DNA of 64,000 nucleotides from JAJDXW01 sp965214795 (GTDB lineage: Bacteria; Pseudomonadota; Gammaproteobacteria; HK1). The notes under the pieces were generated by a model, which had not been told where the DNA came from, searched no databases, and saw nothing but the letters and a program-made list of their open reading frames with translations. Every line of letters begins with the position of its first letter. Within the stretch, counting starts at the first letter, position 1. The stretch spans positions 2,666,001 through 2,730,000 of the forward strand of contig OZ243976.1 of the NCBI GenBank assembly GCA_965214795.1. The letters run 5' to 3'. Below, in pieces: positions 17,732 through 26,898 of this stretch. The position numbers were made by a program, and so were the translations under genes.

Positions 17732-18634
17732 ATGAGAGGAGAGCGAGCGTTCATCGCGCTCATGTTGGCGCCGATATTCTTCTTCCTCGTCTTCTTCTAC
17801 GGATATCCGACGCTCTCCAATCTGTACGGCAGCTTCACCGATCTCAGCCTTCTCGGTCTCCGGCAGGGTGGAGAATTCATCGGCTTCGCGAACTACGTGG
17901 AGTTGCTGTCGAGCCGGGACTTCTACCGTGTCTTCTGGAACACGCTGTTCTGGCTGACGGCGGTGTCGGTCGTCCTGCGGCTGGGGCTCGGTCTGCTGCT
18001 CGCGCTGCTGCTCGACTCGGCGACCCTCCGCCGCTACCGGCTGACCACGGCTTCGCGACTGGTCCTGCTCGTACCCTGGGCCACGCCGCCGATCGTCGCG
18101 GTGGTCGTGTGGCGCTGGCTGCTCGACGGGCGCCAGGGGCTCGTGAACGGCGTACTGCAGGAAGTCGGGCTGATCGACCGGCCTGTCGCGTTCCTCGCGA
18201 ACGTCGACACGGTCTGGCCGGCGATCGTCACCATCATCGTCTGGAACACCTTGCCACTCGTGACGCTCACCTTCCTCGCCGCACTCCAGTCGGTTCCCCG
18301 GGAGCTCGAGGAAGCCGCCGAGATGGACGGCGCGGGCGCGGTGCAGCGCTTCTTCCATGTGACCCTGCCGCATCTGATGCCGACCATCGTGGTCATGGCG
18401 CTGCTGCTCGTCTTCTGGACGTTCAACAACTTCGTCTATGTCTGGCTGGCGACCGGCGCCGGTCCGGGCCTCTTCACCAACGTCCTGGCGACGGAGATCT
18501 ACATCAAGGGCTTCATCGACTTCGAGCTCGGATTCAGCTCGTCCGTCGGCATGGTCATGGCCGCGCTCATGGCCGTGCTGGGCCTCTTCTACTTTCGCTT
18601 CGTCGCGCTCCGGGAGTTTCGCGAAATCCTGTGA
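17732..18634 (+). CDS. Sugar ABC permease, MalF/UgpA-like
   Basis: 300 aa, six predicted helices beginning with ALMLAPIFFFLVFFYGYPTLSNLYGSF. The EAA loop EEAAEMDGAGAVQRFFHVTLPHLMPTI lies near residues 190-217. SFTDLSLLGLRQGGEFIGFANYVELL is the periplasmic loop typical of UgpA/MalF. Ten bases separate its stop from the next permease ATG. It pairs with that permease to form the channel. Confidence 0.92.
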   Translation: MRGERAFIALMLAPIFFFLVFFYGYPTLSNLYGSFTDLSLLGLRQGGEFIGFANYVELLSSRDFYRVFWNTLFWLTAVSVVLRLGLGLLLALLLDSATLRRYRLTTASRLVLLVPWATPPIVAVVVWRWLLDGRQGLVNGVLQEVGLIDRPVAFLANVDTVWPAIVTIIVWNTLPLVTLTFLAALQSVPRELEEAAEMDGAGAVQRFFHVTLPHLMPTIVVMALLLVFWTFNNFVYVWLATGAGPGLFTNVLATEIYIKGFIDFELGFSSSVGMVMAALMAVLGLFYFRFVALREFREIL

Positions 18635-18644
18635 ATCCCCGAAG

Positions 18645-19514
18645 ATGAAACCGGACGGGAAGACGCCGGGCGGCGAGGCCGGCGCCGGACCGGTCTCCAT
18701 TCGCCGCAACCCGCTGGTCGCTCCGCTCGTCCTCGCCGCGACGTTCGTCGTCTGGACGTTCCTGGTCCTTCCGGCCGTGTGGATCTTCGTCGGCTCGTTC
18801 AAGACCAACGAAACGATGTTCTCCGCCACCTCGTTCACGTTCACTCTGGAGAACTATACGACCATCTTCCGCGTCGGCTTCGGCCGATTCATCTTCAACA
18901 GCCTGTTCATCTGTCTCACCGCGGTCGTGATCTCGACCTTCGTCTCCGTCATCGCCTCCTACGTATTCTCGCGCCGGCGATTTCGCGGCAAGCGGGTGGT
19001 CTTCGGGGCCGTGATCCTGGGCCAGTTGTTTCCCTGGATCATCCTGGTGACGCCGCTCTTCATCATGTTCGCCCGTATCGGACTGCTGAACAGCCACGCC
19101 GGAATGATCTTCGCCTACGTCGCCATCTCGATTCCGTTCTCGGTCTATCTCCTGGTGGGCTACCTGGAATCGGTGCCACGCGAGCTCGACGAAGCGGCGG
19201 TGATGGACGGCTGCTCCCGGTTCCAGGTCGTGTGGACCATCATCTTTCCCGTCATGCTGCCGGGTATCGTGGCCACCGCCACCTACGCGTTCCTGCTGAT
19301 GTGGACGGAGTTCCTGTTCGCGCTGGCCTTCCTGACCCGCACGTCGCTGAAGACGATGCCGTTGGGACTGGCCCAGTTCTTCGGCGAGCAGAGCGTCGAC
19401 TGGGGCGCGATCATGGCCGCCTCCGCGGTGACGACCCTGCCGGCGCTGGTGTTGTTCCTGCCGCTTCAGACGAAGCTCTCGGCCGGTCTGGTCGCCGGGT
19501 CGGTGAAGGGGTAG
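18645..19514 (+). CDS. Sugar ABC permease, MalG/UgpE-like
   Basis: 289 aa from ATG 18645, with GAA-rich sequence upstream. Six helices; FVGSFKTNETMFSATSFTFTLENYTTIFRVGFGRFIFNSLFI is the MalG-type N-terminal pattern, and DEAAVMDGCSRFQVVWTIIFPVMLPGIVA is the EAA coupling motif. The C-terminal end LPLQTKLSAGLVAGSVKG is the usual MalG tail that touches the ATPase. Stop and next GTG are four bases apart. Confidence 0.92.
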   Translation: MKPDGKTPGGEAGAGPVSIRRNPLVAPLVLAATFVVWTFLVLPAVWIFVGSFKTNETMFSATSFTFTLENYTTIFRVGFGRFIFNSLFICLTAVVISTFVSVIASYVFSRRRFRGKRVVFGAVILGQLFPWIILVTPLFIMFARIGLLNSHAGMIFAYVAISIPFSVYLLVGYLESVPRELDEAAVMDGCSRFQVVWTIIFPVMLPGIVATATYAFLLMWTEFLFALAFLTRTSLKTMPLGLAQFFGEQSVDWGAIMAASAVTTLPALVLFLPLQTKLSAGLVAGSVKG

Positions 19515-19517
19515 GCG

Positions 19518-20681
19518 GTGGCGGATCTGAGCTTGCGCGGGGTCGGCAAGCGCTTCGGCGAGGTCACCGCCGTGGCGGACATCGACCTGGAGATCGCCCA
19601 CCGGGAATTCGTCGTCGTCGTCGGTCCGTCCGGCTGCGGCAAGTCGACGTTGCTCCGGGTCATCGCCGGGCTCGAGGAGCTGACCACGGGCGAGATCCGG
19701 GTCGGCGGAGAGGCCGTGCACCGAACGCCCCCGGCGAAGCGCGGAATCGCCATGGTGTTTCAGAACTACGCGCTCTACCCGCACAAGACGGTGGCCGGCA
19801 ACATGGGGTTCGCCCTCAAGATGGCCAAGGTGCCGAAACCCGAGATCGAACGCCGGGTGAACGAAGCGGCCCGCATCCTGAGAATCGAGGACCTGCTGGG
19901 CCGCAAGCCGCGCCAGCTCTCGGGGGGGCAGCGCCAGCGGGTGGCGATCGGTCGCGCAATCGTTCGCGAGCCGAAGGTATTCCTCTTCGACGAACCCCTG
20001 AGCAACCTGGACGCCGCGCTCCGGGTCGACATGCGGGTCGAGCTCGCCCGGCTGCACGGTTCGATCGACGCCACGATGGTGTACGTCACCCACGATCAGA
20101 CCGAGGCCATGACCATGGCCGACAGGATCGTCGTGCTGCGCGAAGGGCGGATCGAGCAGATCGGATCGCCGATGGCGATCTACCGCCGGCCGGCCAATGT
20201 CTTCGTTGCGGGTTTCATCGGCTCTCCGCGCATGAACCTGCTGCCGGCGACGGTGTGCGCGGCCGAGGCCGGAACGGTGACCGTCGAGATGTCGGGTGGT
20301 ACTCGGGTCACGGTTCCCGCCGGCGGAGCGGAAGCCTCCGTGGGGGATGCGGTGACCCTCGGCGTGCGACCCGAAGACCTGGCCCTCGGCGGCGCCCCCT
20401 CCGACGGAGCGACGATGCACCTCGACATCTACGTGATCGAGCCGCTCGGCGGAGAGACCATCCTCTACGGCTACATCGGCGGCCACATCGACGACTCGCG
20501 CACCCTGGTCGTCAAGGCTCCGGGCCACGCGGCGGTACGCAACCGTGCGCGCGTTCCGGTCCACGTCATGCCGGAAGCATGCCATCTCTTCGACCGGGCC
20601 GGCGTCGCGATGGGCTGGTCCGCCGGTCCGTCCGAGCGGGCGCCGACCCTCGACGAAGCAATGGGGGAGAAGATCTCATGA
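19518..20681 (+). CDS. Sugar ABC ATPase, MalK/UgpC-like
   Basis: 387 aa from GTG 19518. Walker A GPSGCGKST at 36-44, Q-loop MVFQNYALYPHKTV, signature LSGGQRQRVAIGRAIV, Walker B FLFDEPLSNLDAALR, switch YVTHDQTEAMTMADRIVVL. The C-terminal MOBE/TOBE region (FIGSPRMNLLPATV, VTLGVRPEDLALG) is complete, with the two OB-folds of the CUT1 family; this domain can also bind regulators. Its stop overlaps the sulfatase ATG (ATGA), linking import and desulfation. Confidence 0.94.
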   Translation: MADLSLRGVGKRFGEVTAVADIDLEIAHREFVVVVGPSGCGKSTLLRVIAGLEELTTGEIRVGGEAVHRTPPAKRGIAMVFQNYALYPHKTVAGNMGFALKMAKVPKPEIERRVNEAARILRIEDLLGRKPRQLSGGQRQRVAIGRAIVREPKVFLFDEPLSNLDAALRVDMRVELARLHGSIDATMVYVTHDQTEAMTMADRIVVLREGRIEQIGSPMAIYRRPANVFVAGFIGSPRMNLLPATVCAAEAGTVTVEMSGGTRVTVPAGGAEASVGDAVTLGVRPEDLALGGAPSDGATMHLDIYVIEPLGGETILYGYIGGHIDDSRTLVVKAPGHAAVRNRARVPVHVMPEACHLFDRAGVAMGWSAGPSERAPTLDEAMGEKIS

Positions 20682-22210
20682 AGCTCGTTTTCGCACTGTT
20701 CGATTCCCTCAATCGGCGCTCGCTGGAGCCGTACGGGGCTCGCACCGTCAAGACGCCCCACTTCCGCCGTCTCGCCGACCGGTGCGTGACCTTCGACTCG
20801 CACTACGTCGGCAGCCTGCCGTGCATGCCGGCGCGGCGCGACCTGCAAACCGGTCGGCTCAACTTCCTGCACCGGGGCTGGGGTCCGCTCGAGCCCTTCG
20901 ACAACTCCTTCCCCGAGCTGCTGCACGGAAAGGGCGTCTACAGCCACCTCGTTTCCGATCACTACCACTACTGGGAGGATGGGGGCTTCACCTATCACAA
21001 CCGCTATGACACCTACGAGTTCATCCGCGGCCAGGAGCGTGACCCCTGGAAGGCCATGGTGCAGCCGCCCTGGGAGCGCCTGCGCGAGCAGTACCACGCC
21101 ACCCAATTCGACGATCGTCGCCGCAGCCTCTACTACCACCACATCATCAACCGCGAATCGATCCGCGAGGAGCGCGACTTTCCCTCGGTGCAATGCTTCG
21201 ACTCGGGCCTCGAGTTCATCGACGCGAACCGGAGCGCGGAGGACTGGCTGCTTCAGATCGAGACGTTCGATCCCCACGAGCCGTTCTTCGCACCGGCTCG
21301 CTTTCGCGACGAGTATCCGACGAACTATGGCGGGCCCATCCTCGACTGGCCGCCCTACGCACGGGTCACCGAGGCCCCGGACGAATGCGCCGAGCTCCGC
21401 GCGAACTACTGCGCCATCGTCGCCCTCTGCGACGCCCAGCTGGGCCGCCTGCTCGACCGTTTCGACGCTCACGACCTGTGGTGCGACACCGCTTTGCTGG
21501 TGACGACGGACCACGGCTTCCTGCTCGGCGAGCACGACTGGTGGGCCAAGCTCCGGATGCCGTGCTACGACGAGGTCGCGCACATCCCGTTGTTTCTCCA
21601 TCACCCCGACCATGCGAGCCACGCCGGGTCGCGGCGCAGAGCGTTGACTCAGACCGTCGACCTCATGCCGACCATTCTGGATCTCTTCGGGGTGAGCCCC
21701 CCCGCCGAGGTGGAGGGCCGCTCGCTGTTGCCCGTGCTCGAGAACGATACGCCGATCCGGGAGGCGGGGCTCTACGGGGTCTGGGGCAGCGCGACGAACG
21801 TGACCGACGGACGCTACACCTATTTCCGCTACCCCGACGACCTGGAGAGCCAGGAGATCTTCCAGTACACGCTGATGCCGACCCACATCTCATCGCTCTT
21901 CACGCCGGAGGAGCTCGCGACGGCGACCCTCGCCCCTCCTTTCGGCTTCACCAAGGGTGCCCCGGTCCTGAAGATATCCGGCCACGCGAAATCGCCGATG
22001 TACCGCGGGCAGGGCATGGGTTTCTTCCAGGACACCGAGACGGTGCTGTTCGACACCAGGGCGGACCCCGAGCAACGGCGTCCGCTCGTCGATCCGTCCG
22101 TCGAAGCGCGCCTGATCGCCCGGATGCGGTCGCTGATGGAAGCCAACGACGCTCCGCCGGAGGCCTATGCTCGCCTCGGCCTGGAGCCGCCGCGCTCCCG
22201 GGCCGGCTGA
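20678..22210 (+). CDS. Cys-type sulfatase / phosphonate monoester hydrolase family
   Basis: 510 aa from ATG 20678. The sulfatase consensus C-x-P-x-R is present as C49-M-P-A-R53 (SLPCMPARRDLQTGR), the site where a formylglycine-generating enzyme would oxidise Cys49. Other marks: N-terminal FALFDSLNRRSLEPYG (metal Asp), QIETFDPHEPFFAP, LLVTTDHGFLLGEHDWWAK (Asp/His metal ligands), TVDLMPTILDLFGV, and EGRSLLPVL. There is no signal peptide, so it acts in the cytoplasm on imported substrate. Exclusive coupling with a sugar importer suggests removal of sulfate esters from the imported sugar. No formylglycine-generating enzyme is in the window. Confidence 0.88.
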   Translation: MKLVFALFDSLNRRSLEPYGARTVKTPHFRRLADRCVTFDSHYVGSLPCMPARRDLQTGRLNFLHRGWGPLEPFDNSFPELLHGKGVYSHLVSDHYHYWEDGGFTYHNRYDTYEFIRGQERDPWKAMVQPPWERLREQYHATQFDDRRRSLYYHHIINRESIREERDFPSVQCFDSGLEFIDANRSAEDWLLQIETFDPHEPFFAPARFRDEYPTNYGGPILDWPPYARVTEAPDECAELRANYCAIVALCDAQLGRLLDRFDAHDLWCDTALLVTTDHGFLLGEHDWWAKLRMPCYDEVAHIPLFLHHPDHASHAGSRRRALTQTVDLMPTILDLFGVSPPAEVEGRSLLPVLENDTPIREAGLYGVWGSATNVTDGRYTYFRYPDDLESQEIFQYTLMPTHISSLFTPEELATATLAPPFGFTKGAPVLKISGHAKSPMYRGQGMGFFQDTETVLFDTRADPEQRRPLVDPSVEARLIARMRSLMEANDAPPEAYARLGLEPPRSRAG

Positions 22211-22667
22211 CGCCTCCCGATTCGCGGGGCAAATCCGTTCTCGGCCATCAAGGAAGGCCGAGAACGAACTTGCTCTGGGGCCAAGGCGTGGAGTGGGGCG
22301 TGGAGTGGGGCGCGGACTGCCGCGTGGGCGCCGCGCACGTTGTTGCACGGCGGGAGGGTCGCGGCCCGCTCGCCGAGTTGCCCTTGGTCCATCCCCGGGT
22401 TCCGGCGCAACGGTGCCGGGCGCAGAAGATGCGCAACGTCCTGGCCGGCGGGTGCGCAAGGCCGACCGGAAGGCGGTGAAGGGGGCGGTGCGCCGCCCTG
22501 CTCCACGACACCGCGGCTCGGGTCTACCGGCCTGGACCCGCCCCGCGCCGGGTGATGGAGGGCTCCCGCGGCCCCGGAGCGAAATCCGTTACGCCCCGCG
22601 ACGCTCCGGATCGGCCCCGCGGTTTCGCCGGCCCCATTCGCACGCGCCATCCCCCGGGCGGGGGCGA
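22211..22667 (+). other. Intergenic region with terminator and tandem repeat
   Basis: 457 bp between the converging sulfatase and Uma2-type genes. It contains the stem-loop at 22236-22266, then a 12-bp tandem repeat (GTGGAGTGGGGC, about 2.5 copies, 22278-22311). The remaining sequence to 22667 gives no supportable gene. Confidence 0.5.
22236..22266. terminator. Perfect 11-bp stem-loop after the sulfatase operon
   Basis: CGTTCTCGGCC (22236-22246) and GGCCGAGAACG (22256-22266) flank a nine-base loop, 26 bases after the sulfatase stop. No long T-run follows on either strand. It is probably the 3' boundary of the transport operon. Confidence 0.6.
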
Positions 22668-23738
22668 TCAGCGGGGGCGCAACCGTTGCAGCCGGGCCCG
22701 GAGGTCCCCTTCGTCCTTGCACCGCAGCACGGCGTCGATGACCTCTTCCTCGTTCACCCCCGTCCACGCCCGAGCTTCCAGTGCGAACCCGGCGTCGGAC
22801 AGCCCCCGCGACGCCAGCAACCCGGGCAGGACCTTGGCCAGGAGCTCCGCGCCTCTCTCGGCACGACCTTCCGCACGGCCCTCGATACGGCCCCGGGCAC
22901 GGCTTTCCCGGCGCTGCCGCCGCAGCCAGGGCGAGTCCTCGGGGCCGGTGCCCTCACGTTCGCCCAGCGCGAGGCCTACCCGCACGAGCGTTTCTTCCGT
23001 GGCTGCCGAGCTCTCCAGTTCGTTGAAAGCGGCGTGGATCTCCGCCGCCGTCCACTCCGGGAAGGCGCGGCTCTCGCCCGCCGTGCGATATTCCCCGCCC
23101 TCCAGCACGTGGATCGCGAGGCCCGGTCGCCGTCCGGCGGGGCGGCTCGGCGCCCGGCGCTCGGGCACCTCCACCCACACCTCCGGAAACCCCCACTCCT
23201 CGTACAGCCAGAGCTTCCCCCGGCGCACGTCGGTGGTGTGGTCCACCTCCACCACCACGTCCGGCAGGTCGTTGCGGCCGACCACGATGCTCCTCTCGCG
23301 CTCGTTCGGTATCCGCGAACGGCGGGGGTCCAGGTACGTCGCCTGGTCCGCCTGCAGGATGCGGCGGCGCTCGCCGCGCTCGTCCTGCCACTCGAGGTCC
23401 GTCGCGCCGAAGCACGCGATGGGCGAACCGCGCACCGCGGCGATCACCGCGCCGAGCGCCGCGAGGCGGTGCGAAGGGAATTCGTGCCAGGGGCTGGTGG
23501 GCTCGCGCACCATCCAGGCGGTCTCGGTGTCGGCGTCCCAGAACTCGAACCGGCCCTCGAAGTCTTCGATGTCCTCGCGCGTGAGGGGCACCGCCTCGCA
23601 GCCGGGGAACTCCGGCGCCGGCCGGCGTCTGCGCCGTGCCGCCACCGCGGCGGCGGGAGCCGTGGAATCGGTGTCGGTATCGAACGGCACGTCCGGCCTC
23701 CTTTCCATGCGGCGAACCGCGCTTTCCCCATCGACCAT
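22668..23738 (-). CDS. Uma2-type (DUF820) putative restriction-endonuclease-fold protein
   Basis: 356 aa, starting at ATG 23736-23738 (complement). The frame stays open upstream through a family A element, but similarity starts here. The Uma2 core is visible: LTREDIEDFEGRFEFWDADTETAWMVREP, then DLPDVVVEVDHTTDVRRGKLWLYEEWGFPEVWVEVP, containing the Asp..Glu-x-Asp strand-turn of the PD-(D/E)XK fold and the Lys of RRGKLWLYEEWG. The C-terminus carries repeated GRIEGRAEGRAERGAELL, a coiled tail common to Uma2 and Rpn-type proteins in genomes rich in mobile DNA. The role is unknown; many genomes hold several copies. No transposase neighbour is seen. Confidence 0.8.
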   Translation of the reverse strand: MVDGESAVRRMERRPDVPFDTDTDSTAPAAAVAARRRRRPAPEFPGCEAVPLTREDIEDFEGRFEFWDADTETAWMVREPTSPWHEFPSHRLAALGAVIAAVRGSPIACFGATDLEWQDERGERRRILQADQATYLDPRRSRIPNERERSIVVGRNDLPDVVVEVDHTTDVRRGKLWLYEEWGFPEVWVEVPERRAPSRPAGRRPGLAIHVLEGGEYRTAGESRAFPEWTAAEIHAAFNELESSAATEETLVRVGLALGEREGTGPEDSPWLRRQRRESRARGRIEGRAEGRAERGAELLAKVLPGLLASRGLSDAGFALEARAWTGVNEEEVIDAVLRCKDEGDLRARLQRLRPR

Positions 23739-23782
23739 CGTGATATCCCCGCGGTACCGTGTCAACGGGAGCTGCCCCGATC

Positions 23783-23926
23783 CAGCAATTCTCATTTTGC
23801 TCGTCGGGTCCCGCGGCCGAACCGGCACGACCGTCGATCGGCCCCCCGATCCGCCCCGGATCGAGTCGCAAGGAGAAGACGGCTTGCGGCTCGGGGTGAC
23901 GTCAGGCGCCAAAATGAGAACTGCTG
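23783..23926 (-). mobile_element. Family A element, copy 3 (144 bp, reverse)
   Basis: It begins CAGCAATTCTCATTTTG and ends CAAAATGAGAACTGCTG, a 17-bp near-perfect inverted repeat. The 9-bp duplication GCCCCGATC is exact at 23774-23782 and 23927-23935. Two 12-bp units are present. It lies 45 bp upstream of the Uma2-type start and is open in frame with it. Next to it, 24051-24080 is three copies of GGGTGGAGCC; the rest of 23739-24105 shows nothing else. Confidence 0.92.
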
Positions 23927-24105
23927 GCCCCGATCGATCCGATGGACAGGTCAGGGCTTTCGTCCCCTGCCCGGGGGTGGTCGATAGCCGGTGGAAGGAA
24001 AGTCCCGCCGAAGAGCGACGTCGAGGGTGCCCCCGGCGGGTCGGTCGAGTGGGTGGAGCCGGGTGGAGCCGGGTGGAGCCCGGGGCCTGTCGATGGCGTG
24101 CCCGC

Positions 24106-25209
24106 TCAGGCGGCCTCGTCGCGCCAGCCGACATTGGCCCGCAGGCGCGGCATGACCTCCTTTGCCATCAACTCCATGTGGCGCACCCAGGGAGCGCGCG
24201 GGGTCCAGTCGTGGTGCGAGGCGATGAGGGTCTCGAACGGCCCCGTCGCTTCGCGGAACTCGGCCAGCCGGTCCGCCACCGTCTGCGGGCTGCCCGCGAT
24301 CACCATGGTGTCCAGGCAGTAGTCCACGGTCACTTCGTCGTCCGGCATGTCGGGGTCGGTCTTCAGCATGTGCACGAAGCCCCCCGCCGTGGTCACCCCG
24401 ATGATGTAGTGGAAGTACCATCGTATCGCGCACTCCGGGCTGCGCAGGTAGGCCTGTGCCTCCGCGTCCGTCTCGGCCACGAACAGGGTGCGCCCGGCCC
24501 GCCACTTCTCCGCCGCCACCGGCAACCCCCGCGCCCGCTTCTCGTCGCACCAGTGGCTCCAGTGCTCCACCAGCACCGGTTGGGGCACGAAGTTCGCGGA
24601 GATCGAGTGCCAGTCGCGCCGCGCGGCCATGCGGATGCTGGTCGACCCGCGGCTCATCGCGGGGAGCATGATGGGCGGGTGCGGCTGCTGGTAGGGCTTG
24701 CCCATGCCGCCCACCCCGATCTCGGGGATGACCTGCTCCCTGATCTCGAAGTCCCAGTACTTCCCCCGGAACTCGTAGGGCGGGTCGGACGACCAGATGC
24801 CGAGGATCATGTCGATCGACTCCTCCAGCATCGCCATCCGGTCCTGGTCCAGCACCTTGAACATCTCGAAGTCGGGCGGGGCGGCGCCGGGGCCGATCCC
24901 GAACATGAAGCGCCCCTTCGTCATGTGGTCGAACTGCGCGACCTGTCCGGCGACGATCGCGGGGTGCTGGTTCGGGAGGCAGATCACCCCCGTGCAGAGC
25001 TTGATCCGCTGCGTCTCGGGAATGAGCGCGGCCATCAGCATGAGAGGGGACTGGATGGGCTCGGAGGGAAGGGCGAAGTGCTCGCCGAGCCATACCTCGT
25101 CGAAGCCCACCGCGTCGGCGCACCGGATGACGTCCAGGTCCTCGTTGAGCAGGGTGTGGTATCCACGGCGGTAGTCGTGGATGGGGTGCATGAACATGCC
25201 GAGCTTCAT
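24106..25209 (-). CDS. LLM-class flavin-dependent monooxygenase
   Basis: 367 aa. ATG 25207-25209 (complement) has AGGAGG six bases upstream. The bacterial-luciferase fold shows in MKLGMFMHPIHDYRRGY, DVIRCADAVGFDEVWLGEHFA, IKLCTGVICLPNQHPAIVAGQVAQFDHMTKGRFMFGIGPG, and the late segment TMVIAGSPQTVADRLAEFREATGPFETLIAS. Members use FMNH2 (or F420 in some branches) and oxygen. The N-terminal HPIH and GVICLP segments match the luciferase-alpha-like oxidative subgroup. The substrate cannot be named. It lies upstream of the Uma2-type gene and downstream of the enolase-family gene on the same strand, separated from each by repeats. Confidence 0.87.
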   Translation of the reverse strand: MKLGMFMHPIHDYRRGYHTLLNEDLDVIRCADAVGFDEVWLGEHFALPSEPIQSPLMLMAALIPETQRIKLCTGVICLPNQHPAIVAGQVAQFDHMTKGRFMFGIGPGAAPPDFEMFKVLDQDRMAMLEESIDMILGIWSSDPPYEFRGKYWDFEIREQVIPEIGVGGMGKPYQQPHPPIMLPAMSRGSTSIRMAARRDWHSISANFVPQPVLVEHWSHWCDEKRARGLPVAAEKWRAGRTLFVAETDAEAQAYLRSPECAIRWYFHYIIGVTTAGGFVHMLKTDPDMPDDEVTVDYCLDTMVIAGSPQTVADRLAEFREATGPFETLIASHHDWTPRAPWVRHMELMAKEVMPRLRANVGWRDEAA

Positions 25210-25246
25210 GTGATTCCTCCTGGCCGGTGTCCAGCCCGGCAGTTTC

Positions 25247-25436
25247 ACCCGCTTTCCGCCGCGGACACCGACCCCCGCGCGGTGACGGGCCGTACTCGCT
25301 CAAGCCGCTTCGACCGCGCGCACGGGCCGGTGTCGGCCACGTCTCCGGCAGCGCGCACCCGCTCCCTTCGGCCCGTGCGGCCCGCCACCGCACCGTCTCG
25401 GCGCCCTCGCGACGAAAGTCGGCGAGATTTCCGGGC
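25247..25436 (-). repeat. Family B repeat, degenerate reverse copy
   Basis: It shares AAGCCGCTTCGACCGCGCGC, CGGGCCGTACTC and CCTCGCGACGAAAGTCGGCG with the full B copy, but the ends have diverged (GATTTCCGGGC instead of GATTTTTTCGGGT) and the middle is shortened. It fills most of 25210-25499 between two minus-strand genes. Confidence 0.7.
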
Positions 25437-25499
25437 TTGCGCCGGCTCGCCCCGGCCCGGCTACCCCCGGTCGTCGGCGCCGGCGACGCCTCCGGACGC

Positions 25500-26645
25500 T
25501 CACCGCCCCGGAAGGTAGCAGGGTCCGGGAACGGCGGGGTAGTCGGTGAGCATCGCCTCGTCGATGTCGAGCCCGAGCCCCGGCCCCTCGTGCGGCTCGA
25601 CGTGGCCGTCCCGGACCTTCAGGGGGTTCCGCGCGAGATCGGTGCGGAAAGGATTGACCGGGGCTTCGTCCGCCTCGTAGATGAGGCCGTTGCCGAGCGC
25701 GCACAGCAGATGGACGTTGGCCGCCGCGCTCAGCATGGAGTGGCTGGTGTGGGGCGCGGCCTTCAGGTGCCAGGCCGCCGCCATGTCCGCGATCTTCTTC
25801 ACTTCCGAGATGCCGCCCGCCTTGGTGCAGTCCGCCTGCACGATGTCGATCGCGCGCGCCTCGAACAGCCCCCGGAACTCCTGCCGGGTGTAGTGGTTCT
25901 CGCCGGCCGCCACCGGCACCCGGATGCGTTGCCTCAGATCGCGGTACGCGCCGGCCGCGTCCGGCGGAAACGGCTCCTCGAGCCAGTACACCCGGTTGTC
26001 CTCGCAGTACGCGACGACCTCCGCCAGGTCGGCGGCGGTGTAGCGGGTCTGCGCGTCCACCGCGATGTCGAGACCGTCCCCGAATTCGCGCCGGACCCGG
26101 GCCACCCGTTCGGCGTCGCGCCGCGGGGTGTCCCCCACCCGGAGCTTGACCGCCGTGTAGCCCGCCTCGACGAACTTCGCGACCTCCCCGGCCAGCTCCT
26201 CCGGCGGCTTGAACCCCAGGGTGAGGCCGCCCACGTAGGCGCGGATCCGCCGACGGGCGCCCCCGAGCAGGCGGTACACGGGCTGCCCGAGCAGCTTCCC
26301 CTTGAGGTCCCACAGTGCGATGTCGATGCCCGACAGGGCGATGACGCTTCCCGCCCCCAGGCCGTGGGTCTGGATCTGCTGATGGCGTACCCGCTCCCAG
26401 ATGCCCTCGGTGTCGAACGGGTCCTCTCCGATGAGCAGGGTCCCGATGCCGCGCTGGACGATCTCGGCCATGGCGGTCGGGTTCTGCCCGTGATGGGACT
26501 CGCCGTAGCCGACCGTCCCGTCGTCCGCCGTCACCTTGACGAGCACGAAGTCGCGCTTGACGTTCGCCCCGAGGGCATTGCGCACGACGTCCCCTTCGAA
26601 CGGGCACGAGTGGGCGCTCGCCTCGATTTTCGCAATTTTCGCCAT
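25500..26645 (-). CDS. Enolase-superfamily sugar-acid dehydratase (mandelate racemase subgroup)
   Basis: 381 aa from ATG 26643-26645 (complement), with GGAGGAG just upstream. The capping domain (MAKIAKIEASAHS..VLVKVTADDGTVGYGESHHGQNP) and barrel are complete. Candidate residues: K167-x-R169 (AVKLRVG) on the second strand, metal ligands D197, E223 and E249, and H299 in the AAPHTSHS strand, the Lys/His base pair of the mandelate racemase subgroup. The second position is Arg rather than Lys. Acid-sugar dehydratases are the likeliest function; L-fuconate or a related aldonate would fit other genes in the window, but this is inference. The upstream GCTCCTCCCCGGTGA segment, containing the ribosome site, is tandemly duplicated at 26650-26680. 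Confidence 0.85.
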   Translation of the reverse strand: MAKIAKIEASAHSCPFEGDVVRNALGANVKRDFVLVKVTADDGTVGYGESHHGQNPTAMAEIVQRGIGTLLIGEDPFDTEGIWERVRHQQIQTHGLGAGSVIALSGIDIALWDLKGKLLGQPVYRLLGGARRRIRAYVGGLTLGFKPPEELAGEVAKFVEAGYTAVKLRVGDTPRRDAERVARVRREFGDGLDIAVDAQTRYTAADLAEVVAYCEDNRVYWLEEPFPPDAAGAYRDLRQRIRVPVAAGENHYTRQEFRGLFEARAIDIVQADCTKAGGISEVKKIADMAAAWHLKAAPHTSHSMLSAAANVHLLCALGNGLIYEADEAPVNPFRTDLARNPLKVRDGHVEPHEGPGLGLDIDEAMLTDYPAVPGPCYLPGR

Positions 26646-26713
26646 CGCGGCTCCTCCCCGGTGACTCCTCCCCGGTGACTGGGGCGGCGGCCGGAACGCC
26701 GGCGGCGGTGCTC

Positions 26714-26845
26714 CGGCAGTTCTCGTTCCGGCGCCGGGCTTCACCCCGAGCCGCAAGCGGCCTTCTCCTTGCGACTCGATCCGGGGCCGATCGACGATCG
26801 TGCCGGCCCGGCAGCGGGACCCGACGAGCAAGACGGGAATTGCCG
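26714..26845 (+). mobile_element. Family A element, copy 4 (132 bp)
   Basis: The ends are CGGCAGTTCTCGTTCCGG and AAGACGGGAATTGCCG. The 9-bp target duplication GCGGTGCTC is exact at 26705-26713 and 26846-26854. Only one 12-bp unit is present, so the element is exactly 12 bp shorter than copies 1 and 3. It lies between the divergent enolase-family and soeA genes and is the only feature in the 253-bp gap. Confidence 0.9.
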
Positions 26846-26898
26846 GCGGTGCTCCCGGCCCGGCGCTCGGCCCCGACAACTGGAATATACTCGATGCG

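Noticed and set aside
22668..24134. Uma2-type gene starting at the far upstream ATG (24134)
   Set aside because: That start would include the family A element and a non-conserved tail. A start at 23738 matches where Uma2 similarity begins.
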